A stretch of DNA of 46,200 nucleotides from Kocuria rhizophila (GTDB taxonomy: Bacteria; Actinomycetota; Actinomycetes; Actinomycetales; Micrococcaceae): the NCBI RefSeq assembly GCF_003667225.1, contig NZ_RCOM01000010.1, forward strand, positions 1 through 46,200, given 5' to 3'. A program made the translations under genes and the position numbers. Numbering within the stretch: the first letter of the stretch is position 1; every line of letters starts with the position of its first letter. Under the pieces are notes generated by a model. The model worked only from the letters and a program-made list of their open reading frames with translations. It was not told the origin of the DNA and did not search any database. Positions 34,530 to 43,526 of this stretch are shown one piece after another.

Positions 34530-37500
34530 ATGGAACCTGAACAGGACACCACCGCACAGACCCCCGAGGCCACGGTGACCCCCGTGGACGGCACGAGCCA
34601 GGCGATCGCCACGGCCGCCGCCGTCGACGCAGGCGAGGCCCCCGCCGCTCCGGAGCCCGCCGCCGAGAAGGCGGCCGAGGAGACCAAGGAAGCAACCGCG
34701 GCCAACCAGGCGGACGACGACGCCGCGGCGGGCCAGGACACCGGGTCCCAGAAGACGGAGACCGCGGAGAAGGACGGTGCCGCGGCGGAGAAGGCCACCG
34801 ATGCCTCGGCCGAGAACACGGCGTCCGAGGACGACGGCTCCGCGCAGGAGAGCACCCAGCCCCCCACGCAGGACGACTTCGGAGCCTTCGGCCCCGGTGC
34901 CTCGCTGCTGTTCCGCGCCCCGGACCCGGAGGAGATCCGCCGTGCGGCCGAGGCGCAGAAGGCCCGCCTGCGCGAGGCCGCCCAGGAGCGCGACGCCGAG
35001 CGTGCGGCGCACCGCGACGAGGACGAGGACGACGAGAACGGGAGCGTCTCGAGCAGGCGGCGCCGGCGGCGTCGTCGCGGGGACGAGGACATGGAGCTCG
35101 TGGACGACTCCGACGGCTCCGTGACGCGGGTGCGCGCCCCGCGCGGCGCGTCCGAGGGCACGAGCAGCGACGAGGTCACCGGGGTCAAGGGCTCCACGCG
35201 CCTCGAGGCCAAGCGCCAGCGCCGTCGCGAGTCCCGCCAGTTCGGCCGCCGCCGCCACGTGATCACCGAGGCCGAGTTCCTGGCCCGCCGCGAGTCCGTG
35301 GAGCGCAAGATGCTGGTCCGCCAGAAGGAGGACCGCATCCAGATCGGCGTGCTCGAGGACGGGATCCTCGCGGAGCACTTCGTCTCCCACACCACGCAGG
35401 ACTCGCTGATCGGCAACGTGTACGTGGGCAAGGTGCAGAACGTCCTGCCGTCCATGGAGGCCGCGTTCGTGGACATCGGACGCGGGCGCAACGCCGTGCT
35501 CTACGCCGGCGAGGTGGACTGGGACGCCGCGGAGCTCGGCAACAAGCCCCGCAAGATCGAGAACGCCCTGAAGCCCGGCAGCACGGTGCTCGTGCAGGTC
35601 ACCAAGGACCCCGTGGGTCACAAGGGAGCCCGGCTCACCAGCCAGGTGTCCCTGCCGGGGCGCTACCTCGTCTACGTGCCCGGCGGGTCCATGACCGGGA
35701 TCTCACGCAAGCTCCCGGACGTGGAGCGCCAGCGGCTCAAGAGAATCCTCAAGGACCGGCTGCCCGAGGGCGCGGGCGTGATCGTGCGCACCGCCGCGGA
35801 AGGAGCCTCCGAGACCGAGCTGACCAACGACATCAACCGGCTGCGCTCCCAGTGGGAGCAGATCCAGGAGAAGGCGGGCTCCACCAAGACCCTGGCGCCG
35901 GAGCTGCTCTACGCCGAGCCGGACCTCACCATCAAGACGGTCCGCGACGTGTTCAACGAGGACTTCACCGCCATGGTGGTCCAGGGCGAGCAGGCGTGGG
36001 ACAACATCGAGGCCTACGTGACCTACGTGGCCCCGGACCTGCTGGACCGCCTGCAGCGCTGGACGGAGGACGAGGACCTCTTCGAGCACATGCGCGTGGA
36101 GGAGCAGATCCAGAAGGCCCTGGAGCGCAAGGTGTTCCTGCCCTCCGGCGGCTCGCTCGTCATCGACCGCACCGAGGCCATGACCGTGGTGGACGTCAAC
36201 ACCGGCAAGTTCACCGGTTCCGGCGGCAACCTCGAGGAGACCGTCACCAAGAACAACCTCGAGGCCGCCGAGGAGATCGTGCGCCAGCTGCGGCTGCGGG
36301 ACATCGGCGGAATCATCGTGGTGGACTTCATCGACATGGTCCTGGAGTCCAACCGGGACCTCGTGCTGCGCCGGCTCGTGGAGTGCCTGGGCCGTGACCG
36401 CACCAAGCACCAGGTGGCGGAGGTGACCTCCCTGGGTCTCGTGCAGATGACGCGCAAGCGCATGGGCACCGGCCTGCTCGAGGTCTTCTCGGAGCCGTGC
36501 GAGGAGTGCGCGGGCCGCGGCGTCGTTGTCCACGACCACCCCCTCAAGGGTCGCTCCACGGCCACCGCGCCGGACCACCGCGGCGGCAACCGCAACGAGC
36601 GCAAGCGCTCGCGGCAGAAGCAGAACCAGCCGCAGGACAAGCCCCGGTCCAACAACCGGGGTGGCGCGGACGACCAGCAGCAGGCCCGGGACGAGGCCGC
36701 CCGCACGGCGTTCGCGAACATCGCGGCCGCCTCCTCCCACGAGGACGACGACGCCCAGGGCGCCTCCCGCGGCGGAGCCGAGCACAAGGACTCGACCGGC
36801 CAGCACGCGGAGCACGGGAACCAGGGCCCGGAGCAGGCGTCCGAGCACGGTTCGGCGGACTCCGAGAGCGGGCGGCGTCGGAAGAAGCGCCGCGGCAAGC
36901 GCAGCCGCGGTCGCGGGAACCAGGGCGAGGACACCGCCACCGAGAACGGTGGGAACGGTGCCTCCGAACCCCGCGGCGAGCACGCCGCGGGTGACGCCGG
37001 GTCCAGCCTGACGATCCACGGTGAGGTCATCGAGCTCCCCCAGGGGCAGAAGGACGAGCGCGCGGAGCAGGAGGCGCTCACCCTGGACTCGCTCTCCGCG
37101 GCCTTCTCGGCCGAGGACTCCGGCGAGGACGCGTCGCAGGACCGCACCGGGTCCGGTCGCGGCTCCGGACGGCGGGGCGGCGAGGGCTCGAAGGGCCGCG
37201 GGGGACGCTCCGCGGGCCAGCGCGGCCGGGGTCGCGGCAACGGCGCCGCGTCGTCCGACGCCGAGCAGACCCGGTCCGAGCAGCCCGAGGGCTCCGCGCC
37301 GGAGCGGGACGCCCAGAAGCAGTCGCCGTCCGAGGGCGGGGCTGGACAGCCGGACCCGTCCCGGCGCGCCACGACGGCACAGCCCGCCGCGTCCACCACG
37401 GACGCCGCTCCTGCCAGGCGCCGCCGCGGTTCCCGCCGCGCCGTGGCTCCCACGGCCGCACCGGGTGCCGGAAGCGTGGAGACCCGTGAGTACGACGCCG

Positions 37501-37631
37501 CCGAGCGCTCGGCCACGCGGTTCACCGCCGCGGCCGCGCCCGTGAGCTCGGCCTCCTCGGACGGCCAGCCCACCATCGTGGGTGTGGGCGTGAGCGCCCG
37601 GGACATCACGATGACCCCCAAGGGGGACTGA
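34530..37631 (+). CDS. rne: Ribonuclease E/G family endoribonuclease
   Basis: A 1033-residue enzyme for mRNA decay and rRNA processing. The first ~250 residues are acidic and Ala/Glu-rich, probably disordered. An S1 domain begins near 290 (DSLIGNVYVGKVQNVLPSM). The catalytic core holds the Mg-binding Asp residues in MTVVDVNTGKFTG (~551) and GGIIVVDFIDM (~595), and the zinc-link CEEC is at 657-660. The last ~350 residues are Arg/Gly/Ser-rich, as in actinobacterial RNase E scaffolds that bind RNA and partners. The ATG at 34530 follows AGGAG at 34514-34518; an ATG at 34494 lacks such a site. Confidence 0.95.
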   Translation: MEPEQDTTAQTPEATVTPVDGTSQAIATAAAVDAGEAPAAPEPAAEKAAEETKEATAANQADDDAAAGQDTGSQKTETAEKDGAAAEKATDASAENTASEDDGSAQESTQPPTQDDFGAFGPGASLLFRAPDPEEIRRAAEAQKARLREAAQERDAERAAHRDEDEDDENGSVSSRRRRRRRRGDEDMELVDDSDGSVTRVRAPRGASEGTSSDEVTGVKGSTRLEAKRQRRRESRQFGRRRHVITEAEFLARRESVERKMLVRQKEDRIQIGVLEDGILAEHFVSHTTQDSLIGNVYVGKVQNVLPSMEAAFVDIGRGRNAVLYAGEVDWDAAELGNKPRKIENALKPGSTVLVQVTKDPVGHKGARLTSQVSLPGRYLVYVPGGSMTGISRKLPDVERQRLKRILKDRLPEGAGVIVRTAAEGASETELTNDINRLRSQWEQIQEKAGSTKTLAPELLYAEPDLTIKTVRDVFNEDFTAMVVQGEQAWDNIEAYVTYVAPDLLDRLQRWTEDEDLFEHMRVEEQIQKALERKVFLPSGGSLVIDRTEAMTVVDVNTGKFTGSGGNLEETVTKNNLEAAEEIVRQLRLRDIGGIIVVDFIDMVLESNRDLVLRRLVECLGRDRTKHQVAEVTSLGLVQMTRKRMGTGLLEVFSEPCEECAGRGVVVHDHPLKGRSTATAPDHRGGNRNERKRSRQKQNQPQDKPRSNNRGGADDQQQARDEAARTAFANIAAASSHEDDDAQGASRGGAEHKDSTGQHAEHGNQGPEQASEHGSADSESGRRRKKRRGKRSRGRGNQGEDTATENGGNGASEPRGEHAAGDAGSSLTIHGEVIELPQGQKDERAEQEALTLDSLSAAFSAEDSGEDASQDRTGSGRGSGRRGGEGSKGRGGRSAGQRGRGRGNGAASSDAEQTRSEQPEGSAPERDAQKQSPSEGGAGQPDPSRRATTAQPAASTTDAAPARRRRGSRRAVAPTAAPGAGSVETREYDAAERSATRFTAAAAPVSSASSDGQPTIVGVGVSARDITMTPKGD

Positions 37632-37676
37632 CGCCCCGCGCGGCCCTCCCGGGAGGACCGCGGGGGACCACCCACC

Positions 37677-37710
37677 ACAGGAGCGCTCGGACTCGTCCGG
37701 GCGCTCCTGT
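37677..37710 (+). terminator. Terminator between rne and the TPP riboswitch
   Basis: ACAGGAGCGC at 37677-37686 pairs with GCGCTCCTGT at 37701-37710, and the inner TCGGA/TCCGG continues to the loop CTCG, giving 15 pairs including one G-T. Confidence 0.75.
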
Positions 37711-37712
37711 GG

Positions 37713-37806
37713 CATGATCGGGACCACGTGCACGGGGTGCCGCACGGCGGCTGAGAACACACCCGTAGAACCTGATCTAGCTCGTACTAGCGAAGGGAAT
37801 GTCGTG
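37713..37806 (+). promoter_or_regulatory. TPP (THI-element) riboswitch with its promoter
   Basis: The aptamer, from about 37724, shows conserved THI blocks: CACGGGGTGCC (37731-37741), GGCTGAGA (37748-37755), ACCCGTAGAACCTGATCTAG (37761-37780), a P4/P5 hairpin (CTAG/CTAG around CTCGTA) and CGAAGGGAA (37791-37799). CATGAT at 37713-37718 may be the -10. P1 can be drawn with CACG (37725-37728) pairing CGTG (37803-37806), which includes the GTG start of thiD, while AAGGGAA is its ribosome site. TPP binding should therefore directly hide the start, with no separate expression platform. Confidence 0.93.
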
Positions 37807-39492
37807 AACCCCACGCCTTCTGTCCCCGCCCCCCGCGTCCTCTCGATCGCCGGCACCGACCCCACGGGTGGTGCCGGGCACGCCGCGGACCTGAAGTCCA
37901 TCGCCGCCATGGGCGGCTTCGGGCTGAGCGTGGTCACTGCGGTGGTCGCGCAGAACACGCAGGGCGTGGTGGCGGTCCACACCCCACCCGTGTCCGTGCT
38001 GCAGGCGCAGCTGGACGCCGTGGCGCAGGACGTGGAGCTGGATGCCGTGAAGGTCGGGATGCTCGGCTCGGTGGACGTCATCGAGACGGTGGGGGCGTGG
38101 CTCGCGGCCCACCGTGCGCCCGTGGCCGTGATCGACCCCGTCATGGTGGCCACCGCCGGGGGACGGCTGCTCGAGCCCGACGCCGAGGACGCACTGCGCG
38201 GCATCCTGCACCACGCGGACCTGATCACCCCCAACCTGCCCGAGCTCGCCGTGCTCGCGGAGCGGCCCGTGGCCACCACGTGGGACGAGGCGCTCGAGCA
38301 GGGCCGGGCCGTGGCGGAAACCTTCGGCACGCGCGTGCTGGTCAAGGGCGGGCACCTGAGCGGGGAGTCCACCCCGGACGCCCTCGTGGTCCCGGGCCGG
38401 ACCGAGCCCGTGGCCCAGTACTCGGGGACGAGAGTGGCCACGCGCAACACCCACGGGACCGGGTGCTCACTGTCGTCTGCGGTGGCCACGGTCGTGGCGC
38501 GCACGGGGGACTGGGCACAGGGGATCGACACCGCCCGCCGCTGGCTGCGCGGTGCGCTGCGCGCGGCGGACTCCCTGCACGTGGGCCACGGCAACGGCCC
38601 GGTCCACCACTTCCACCACGTCCAGGACCTCGTCACGGACCCCGCCTTCGTGGCGGCGGCGTGCGGGGAGGACGACGACGCCGCTCCCGCTGTCTCCCCG
38701 GCAGACGGCGCTGTCCACACTGCCTCCCCGGCACAGAGGGCCGTGGCGGCCGGGCACGCACTGCAGGCCGCGGCGGGGGACGTGTCCGCGCGTGGTGACG
38801 CGGCGGCGTCGTGCGGGGGCACCGAGGATCCCGGCACACGCTTCACCGACGAGCTCTGGGAGGCGAGCGCGCCGATCCGCGAGCAGATCGCGGTCCTGCC
38901 CTTCGTGGTGGGGCTGGGGGACGGCACGCTGGAGCGGGACGAGTTCGAGCGCTACCTGGACCAGGACATGCAGTACCTGGACGCCTACTCGCGGGCCCTC
39001 GCGCTGCTCGCGGCGGCGGCCCCCGAGGAGAGCACCCGGGAGTTCTTCGCCAGGGCGGCGGCCGCTGTGGTCACGGGGGAGTCCGCACTGCACCGCGCGC
39101 GGCTGGACGGGCGCGCCCCGCAACAGCCCTCCGGGACCACGAGCGCGTACGCGGACTTCCTGCTCGCCCGCACGGGACAGGACGGGTTCGCGGTGGGTGC
39201 CGCCGCGGTCCTGCCGTGCTACTGGCTCTACGCGCACGTGGGGGCGGAGCTCACGGAGCGGGCGCGCCGCACGGGGCTGCAGGGGCACCCGTTCGCGGAC
39301 TGGCTCGAGACCTACGACGACCCGCAGTTCCACGCCGCCACGGAGGTGGCCCGTGCCGCCGTGGACCGCGCCGCCGAGCAGGCGGACACCGCCACGCGCG
39401 AGGCCATGCGCCGCGCGTTCCTGCGCGCGTGCCACCTGGAGCTCGAGTTCTTCGCACAGACCTCGGCCGCCACCGCACGCCAGGAGGGCTGA
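37804..39492 (+). CDS. thiD: ThiD-TenA fusion: HMP(-P) kinase fused to TenA thiaminase II
   Basis: A 562-residue bifunctional thiamin enzyme. ThiD (about 1-270) phosphorylates hydroxymethylpyrimidine and its phosphate; motifs are SIAGTDPTGGAGHAADLK near 15-32, VIDPVMVATAGG, and NTHGTGCSLSSAVA at the anion hole. TenA (about 345-562) salvages pyrimidine from degraded thiamin; it keeps the Cys of LPCYWLY (TenA_C type) and Glu in LELEFFAQ. A ~70-residue low-complexity linker joins the domains. The start is a GTG at 37804 inside the TPP riboswitch P1; an in-frame ATG at 37714 would lie upstream of the aptamer and is rejected. Confidence 0.94.
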   Translation: MNPTPSVPAPRVLSIAGTDPTGGAGHAADLKSIAAMGGFGLSVVTAVVAQNTQGVVAVHTPPVSVLQAQLDAVAQDVELDAVKVGMLGSVDVIETVGAWLAAHRAPVAVIDPVMVATAGGRLLEPDAEDALRGILHHADLITPNLPELAVLAERPVATTWDEALEQGRAVAETFGTRVLVKGGHLSGESTPDALVVPGRTEPVAQYSGTRVATRNTHGTGCSLSSAVATVVARTGDWAQGIDTARRWLRGALRAADSLHVGHGNGPVHHFHHVQDLVTDPAFVAAACGEDDDAAPAVSPADGAVHTASPAQRAVAAGHALQAAAGDVSARGDAAASCGGTEDPGTRFTDELWEASAPIREQIAVLPFVVGLGDGTLERDEFERYLDQDMQYLDAYSRALALLAAAAPEESTREFFARAAAAVVTGESALHRARLDGRAPQQPSGTTSAYADFLLARTGQDGFAVGAAAVLPCYWLYAHVGAELTERARRTGLQGHPFADWLETYDDPQFHAATEVARAAVDRAAEQADTATREAMRRAFLRACHLELEFFAQTSAATARQEG

Positions 39493-39540
39493 TCCCGCAC
39501 GGCGGAGAGCCCGCGAGTGGCGTGACTTCCGGGGATCGGG

Positions 39541-39762
39541 TAGTCTGGACTGTCGGTGCCGGACACCGGTGTGCGCATAGTCGTTTTCATGCGCCCGGAC
39601 TCGGCACACTCGGGTGAACTTCCTGTTCTCGGTGCGACAGCCACGCAGAGAGCGGGTCGGTCACAGACCACCGCGGCGTGATGTCTCGACATTCGCAGTC
39701 CGGCAGGAGCCCACCCGACCTTTACACGCAGTCCGTAGATGTCGAGAGAAGTGAGTTCCCAA
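39541..39762 (+). promoter_or_regulatory. Promoter and structured leader of rplU-rpmA, candidate L21 autoregulatory leader
   Basis: TAGTCT at 39541-39546 is the -10, leaving a ~210-nt leader. A two-tier hairpin is visible: GTGCCG (39556-39561) with CGGCAC (39602-39607), and inside it GCGCAT (39573-39578) with ATGCGC (39589-39594). Near the gene TCTCGACAT (39684-39692) is an exact inverted copy of ATGTCGAGA (39739-39747), which abuts the ribosome site AGAAGTGAG (39747-39755). A 9-base direct repeat CGCAGTCCG lies at 39694-39702 and 39727-39735. Autoregulation by a ribosomal protein is inferred. Confidence 0.5.
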
Positions 39763-40074
39763 GTGGTGTACGCGATTGTCCGCGCAGGCGGCCGCCAGGA
39801 GAAGGTTTCCGTTGGAGACCTCGTGACCCTTGACCGCGTCGCCGGCGAGGCAGGCAGCACCGTAGAGCTTCCTGCGCTGCTGCTGGTCGATGGGGACAAG
39901 GTCACCTCCGACTCCAAGACCCTGGCCGACGTCAAGGTCACGGCCGAGATCGTCGAGGACCTGCGCGGTCCCAAGATCTCGATCATGAAGTACAAGAACA
40001 AGACCGGCTACAAGAAGCGCCAGGGCTTCCGTGCTGAGCTGACCACGGTCAAGATCACCGGCATCGACGCCTGA
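39763..40074 (+). CDS. rplU: Ribosomal protein L21 (bL21)
   Basis: A 103-residue large-subunit protein. [20 protein letters not shown] at the N-terminus and [19 protein letters not shown] near the C-terminus are diagnostic. The first of two tandem GTG codons (39763) gives M-V-Y-A and lies seven bases after AGAAGTGAG. A longer frame from ATG 39739 would run through the ribosome site and is rejected. Forms an operon with rpmA, 44 bp downstream. Confidence 0.96.
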   Translation: MVYAIVRAGGRQEKVSVGDLVTLDRVAGEAGSTVELPALLLVDGDKVTSDSKTLADVKVTAEIVEDLRGPKISIMKYKNKTGYKKRQGFRAELTTVKITGIDA

Positions 40075-40118
40075 TTTCCCGGTCCCCCATACATTTCCAA
40101 CGAAGGTAGGCACACACC

Positions 40119-40373
40119 ATGGCACACAAGAAGGGTGCGAGCTCCACTCGCAACGGCCGTGACTCCAACGCCCAGTACCTGGGTGTCAAGCGCTTCGGCG
40201 GCCAGTCCGTCAACGCCGGCGAGATCATCGTCCGCCAGCGTGGAACCCACTTCCACCCGGGCCTGAACATGGGCCGCGGCAAGGACGACACCCTGTTCGC
40301 CCTGGCCGCCGGTGTCGTCGAGTTCGGCACCCGTCGTGGCCGCCGCGTGGTCAACATCCAGACCGCCGAGTAG
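40119..40373 (+). CDS. rpmA: Ribosomal protein L27 (bL27)
   Basis: An 84-residue large-subunit protein whose N-terminus reaches the peptidyl-transferase centre. [20 protein letters not shown] at the start and [21 protein letters not shown] are characteristic. There is no N-terminal cleavage extension of the Firmicutes type. GAAGGTAGG precedes the ATG. Codon use is highly biased, as expected for an abundant protein. Confidence 0.97.
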   Translation: MAHKKGASSTRNGRDSNAQYLGVKRFGGQSVNAGEIIVRQRGTHFHPGLNMGRGKDDTLFALAAGVVEFGTRRGRRVVNIQTAE

Positions 40374-40432
40374 TCAGTTCTTCCGGACCCCAGGGTCCCC
40401 CCGCCGTCACCGCAGCGTGACGGCGACCACTG

Positions 40433-40470
40433 GAGGGTGGGCGCGTCACGCGCTCACCCTCTAGTCTTTT
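40433..40470 (+). terminator. rplU-rpmA terminator overlapping the likely obgE promoter
   Basis: GAGGGTG (40433-40439) pairs with CACCCTC (40455-40461); GGCGCG/CGCGCT inside adds six more pairs (one G-T) around loop TCA, and TAGTCTTTT follows. The same stretch contains TAGTCT (40462-40467), a good -10 for obgE about 60 bases before its GTG. A second hairpin lies just upstream (CGCCGTCAC 40402-40410 with GTGACGGCG 40417-40425). Confidence 0.7.
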
Positions 40471-40526
40471 CAGGACAGCCCCGTCTCCCCGCCCCGCGCG
40501 GGGGACCCCAGAATCCGAGGAGCCAC

Positions 40527-42122
40527 GTGGCCAGTTTTGTTGATCGAGTCATCGTCCACGCCACGGGCGGCAACGGCGGCCACGGCTGCGTCTCCGTCAA
40601 GCGCGAGAAGTTCAAGCCGCTCGGCGGCCCGGACGGCGGCAACGGCGGGGACGGCGGCTCCGTGATCCTGCGGGTGGACGGGCAGTCCACCACCCTGCTG
40701 GGCTTCCACCACGCCCCGCACCAGAAGGCCCCCAACGGGGAGCCCGGCAAGGGAGACATGCGCCACGGCTTCAAGGGCCAGGACCTCGTGCTCTCCGTGC
40801 CGGACGGCACCGTGGTCAAGGACCGCGAGGGCAATGTGCTCGCGGACCTGCTGGGGGAGGGCAGCGAGTACGTGCTGGCCTCCGGCGGCATGGGCGGGCG
40901 TGGCAACGCGGCGCTCGCGTCCCCCAAGCGCAAGGCTCCCGGTTTCGCGCTGCTCGGCACCCCGGGCGAGGAGCAGGAGGTGGAGCTGGAGCTGAAGTCC
41001 ATTGCGGACATCGCGCTCGTGGGCTTCCCCTCCGCCGGCAAGTCCAGCCTGATCGCCGCCATGAGTGCCGCGCGGCCCAAGATCGCCGACTACCCCTTCA
41101 CCACGCTGGTCCCCAACCTGGGTGTGGTCCAGGCCGGCGACACGCGCTTCACCGTGGCGGACGTTCCCGGTCTGATCCCGGGTGCGTCCGAGGGCAAGGG
41201 ACTCGGCCTGGAGTTCCTGCGCCACGTGGAGCGCTGCGCCGCCCTGGTGCACGTGATCGACTGCGCCACCCTGGAACCGGGCCGCGACCCGATGAGCGAC
41301 CTCGACGCGCTGGAGGCGGAGCTCGCCCACTACGCGCAGGACATCGAGGACGACGACCCGTCCTCCATTCCTCTCACGGAGCGGCCCCGCCTGGTGGTGC
41401 TCAACAAGGTGGACGTGCCCGAGGCCCGGGAGCTCGCGGACTTCGTGCGCACCGAGCTCGAGGAGCGCGGCTACCCGGTGTTCGAGATCTCCACGGCCTC
41501 CCACGAGGGGCTGCGGGAGCTGAGCTTCGCGATGGCTCGCCTGGTCTCGGAGGCACGGGCCCAGGAGGAGGAGCGCGAGGAGCGCCGCCGCACCGTGCCG
41601 GTGCTGCAGCCCGAGCCCGCGCGGCGTCGTCGTGGCAAGGACCGCCACGAGTTCGTGATCACCCGCGAGGACCGCGCCGAGGAGCCGCTGTACCACGTGC
41701 GGGGCGAGAAGCCCGAGCGCTGGGTGCTGCAGACGGACTTCAACAACGACGAGGCCGTGGGCTACCTCGCGGACCGCTTCGCCAAGCTGGGCATCGAGGA
41801 CGAGCTGTTCCGGATCGGTGCCAAGCCGGGCAACGCCGTGCTGATCGGACCCGAGGAGAACGGCGTGGTCTTCGACTGGGAGCCCACCATGGTGGGCGGC
41901 GCCGAGCTGCTGGGCGGACCCCGCGGTTCGGACCTGCGCCTCGAGGAGACCTCCCGACCCACCCGCCGCGAGAAGCGGGAACAGTTCTACGACCGCATGG
42001 ACGCGAAGTCCGAGGCCCGCGCGGAGCTCGAGCAGGAGCGCCGCGCCGGGATCTGGACCGAGTCCGTGGACGCACGAGATCGCCGCCGCACGTCCGAGAC
42101 GAAGGAGACGAACGAGAAGTGA
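40527..42122 (+). CDS. obgE: Obg GTPase, ribosome assembly/stress GTPase
   Basis: A 531-residue GTPase for 50S assembly and growth control. The Gly-rich Obg fold fills ~1-158 ([32 protein letters not shown]). The G domain has G1 GFPSAGKSS near 168-176, DVPG (G3) and NKVD (G4). A C-terminal OCT domain follows ([19 protein letters not shown] onward), then a charged tail of ~60 residues. The start is GTG at 40527, with GAGGAG five bases upstream; the frame from 40437 includes the terminator and is rejected. The stop overlaps the proB GTG (GTGA at 42119-42122). Confidence 0.96.
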   Translation: MASFVDRVIVHATGGNGGHGCVSVKREKFKPLGGPDGGNGGDGGSVILRVDGQSTTLLGFHHAPHQKAPNGEPGKGDMRHGFKGQDLVLSVPDGTVVKDREGNVLADLLGEGSEYVLASGGMGGRGNAALASPKRKAPGFALLGTPGEEQEVELELKSIADIALVGFPSAGKSSLIAAMSAARPKIADYPFTTLVPNLGVVQAGDTRFTVADVPGLIPGASEGKGLGLEFLRHVERCAALVHVIDCATLEPGRDPMSDLDALEAELAHYAQDIEDDDPSSIPLTERPRLVVLNKVDVPEARELADFVRTELEERGYPVFEISTASHEGLRELSFAMARLVSEARAQEEEREERRRTVPVLQPEPARRRRGKDRHEFVITREDRAEEPLYHVRGEKPERWVLQTDFNNDEAVGYLADRFAKLGIEDELFRIGAKPGNAVLIGPEENGVVFDWEPTMVGGAELLGGPRGSDLRLEETSRPTRREKREQFYDRMDAKSEARAELEQERRAGIWTESVDARDRRRTSETKETNEK

Positions 42123-43381
42123 CCCACCACGAGAAGACCCCCACCGAGACCATCGACGTCTCCGCCGTGGAGCAGCAGGCCTCGAAGTCCGCGATCCAGC
42201 TCAGCACTGAGAGCCGCGGCAAGAACCGGCGCTCGGCCATCGAGAGCCGCGAGGAGCTGCCCAAGGCGCGGCGCGTGGTCGTGAAGGTGGGCTCCTCGTC
42301 CCTGACCTCCATCGAGAACTCGATCGACGAGAACGCGCTGCGCTCCATCGTGGACGCCCTCGGGCGCATCAAGGCCCAGGGCGTGGAGGTGGTGTTCGTG
42401 TCCTCGGGCGCGATCACCGCCGGGCTCCAGCCCCTGGGGCTGTCCAGGCGGCCCAAGGACCTCGCGACCAAGCAGGCCGCGGCGTCGGTGGGTCAGGGTC
42501 TGCTCATCTCCCGCTACACCGAGCACTTCGCGCGCTACGACGTCACGGTGGGGCAGGTGCTCGTGACCGCCGAGGACCTCATGCGCCACTCGCAGTACAA
42601 GAACGCGCACCGCCAGATCGAGCGGCTGCTGGACCTGGGGATCCTGCCGATCGTCAACGAGAACGACGCCGTGGCCACCCACGAGATCAAGTTCGGCGAC
42701 AACGACCGGATCGCGGCACTCGTGGCGCACCTGATCAAGGCCGACGCGCTGCTGCTGCTCTCGGACGTGGACGCGCTCTACACCCGCCCGCCCAAGGACG
42801 GCGGCGAGCGCATCCCCACCGTCACGGACCCCATCGCGGACCTCGAGGGCGTGGAGATCGGCACCGTGGGCCGCGCCGGAGTGGGCTCCGGCGGGATGGT
42901 GACCAAGGTGCAGGCCGCGCGCATCGCGGCGGCGTCGGGCATCCCGGCGCTCGTGACCTCCGCGGCGAACATCGAGAGCGCGCTGGCCGGGGACGACGTG
43001 GGCACGTGGTTCGCCACCACTGGCGGGCGGCGCAACGTGCGCCTTCTGTGGCTCGCGCACCTCGCGGACATCAAGGGCACCCTCACCCTGGACGACGGCG
43101 CCGTGGAGGCCGTTCGAGGCCGGCGCTCCCTGCTCGCGGCGGGGGTCACCGCTGTGGAGGGCACCTTCAGCGCGGGAGACCCCGTGTCCATGGTGGACTC
43201 GACCGGCACCGAGGTGGGCCACGGGCTCGTGAACTACGGCTCGGACGAGATCCCCGGGATGCTCGGCAAGCGCACCTACGAGCTGGGGGAGGAGTTCGGG
43301 GAGGACTACGCGCGTGAGCTCGTGCACGTGGACAACCTCGTGAACCTGCGCCCCCGCTCCGCCCGCACCAAGCTCACGTGA
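42119..43381 (+). CDS. proB: Glutamate 5-kinase
   Basis: A 420-residue enzyme of the first step of proline synthesis, ATP-dependent phosphorylation of glutamate. The amino-acid-kinase domain starts at [14 protein letters not shown] (51-64); [15 protein letters not shown] and [12 protein letters not shown] are conserved active-site segments. A C-terminal PUA domain (about 335-415) contains [18 protein letters not shown]. The first ~48 residues ([13 protein letters not shown] onward) are an extension absent from typical ProB. The GTG at 42119 overlaps the obgE stop, which supports this start. Confidence 0.95.
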   Translation: MTHHEKTPTETIDVSAVEQQASKSAIQLSTESRGKNRRSAIESREELPKARRVVVKVGSSSLTSIENSIDENALRSIVDALGRIKAQGVEVVFVSSGAITAGLQPLGLSRRPKDLATKQAAASVGQGLLISRYTEHFARYDVTVGQVLVTAEDLMRHSQYKNAHRQIERLLDLGILPIVNENDAVATHEIKFGDNDRIAALVAHLIKADALLLLSDVDALYTRPPKDGGERIPTVTDPIADLEGVEIGTVGRAGVGSGGMVTKVQAARIAAASGIPALVTSAANIESALAGDDVGTWFATTGGRRNVRLLWLAHLADIKGTLTLDDGAVEAVRGRRSLLAAGVTAVEGTFSAGDPVSMVDSTGTEVGHGLVNYGSDEIPGMLGKRTYELGEEFGEDYARELVHVDNLVNLRPRSARTKLT

Positions 43382-43526
43382 GCACCCCGGGCTGACACCG
43401 GAGACCCGCGGCGGCAGAGCGAGGGGCACTGTCCTGCCCGGGCCCGCCGCCCGCTTCCGGACACCGCAGCCGCCGGAGCCGTACGACACCGACCGCACCG
43501 CCCGCCACACACCCGCAGGAGGAACC

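Noticed and set aside
37714-37803. ThiD starting at ATG 37714.
   Set aside because: That stretch is the TPP aptamer; the peptide would be a translation of the riboswitch.
39739-39762. L21 starting at ATG 39739.
   Set aside because: This would use the ribosome site region as coding sequence; L21 begins M-V-Y-A at GTG 39763.
40437-40526. Obg starting at ATG 40437.
   Set aside because: The segment contains the rpmA terminator and promoter; GTG 40527 has GAGGAG and gives the family N-terminus.
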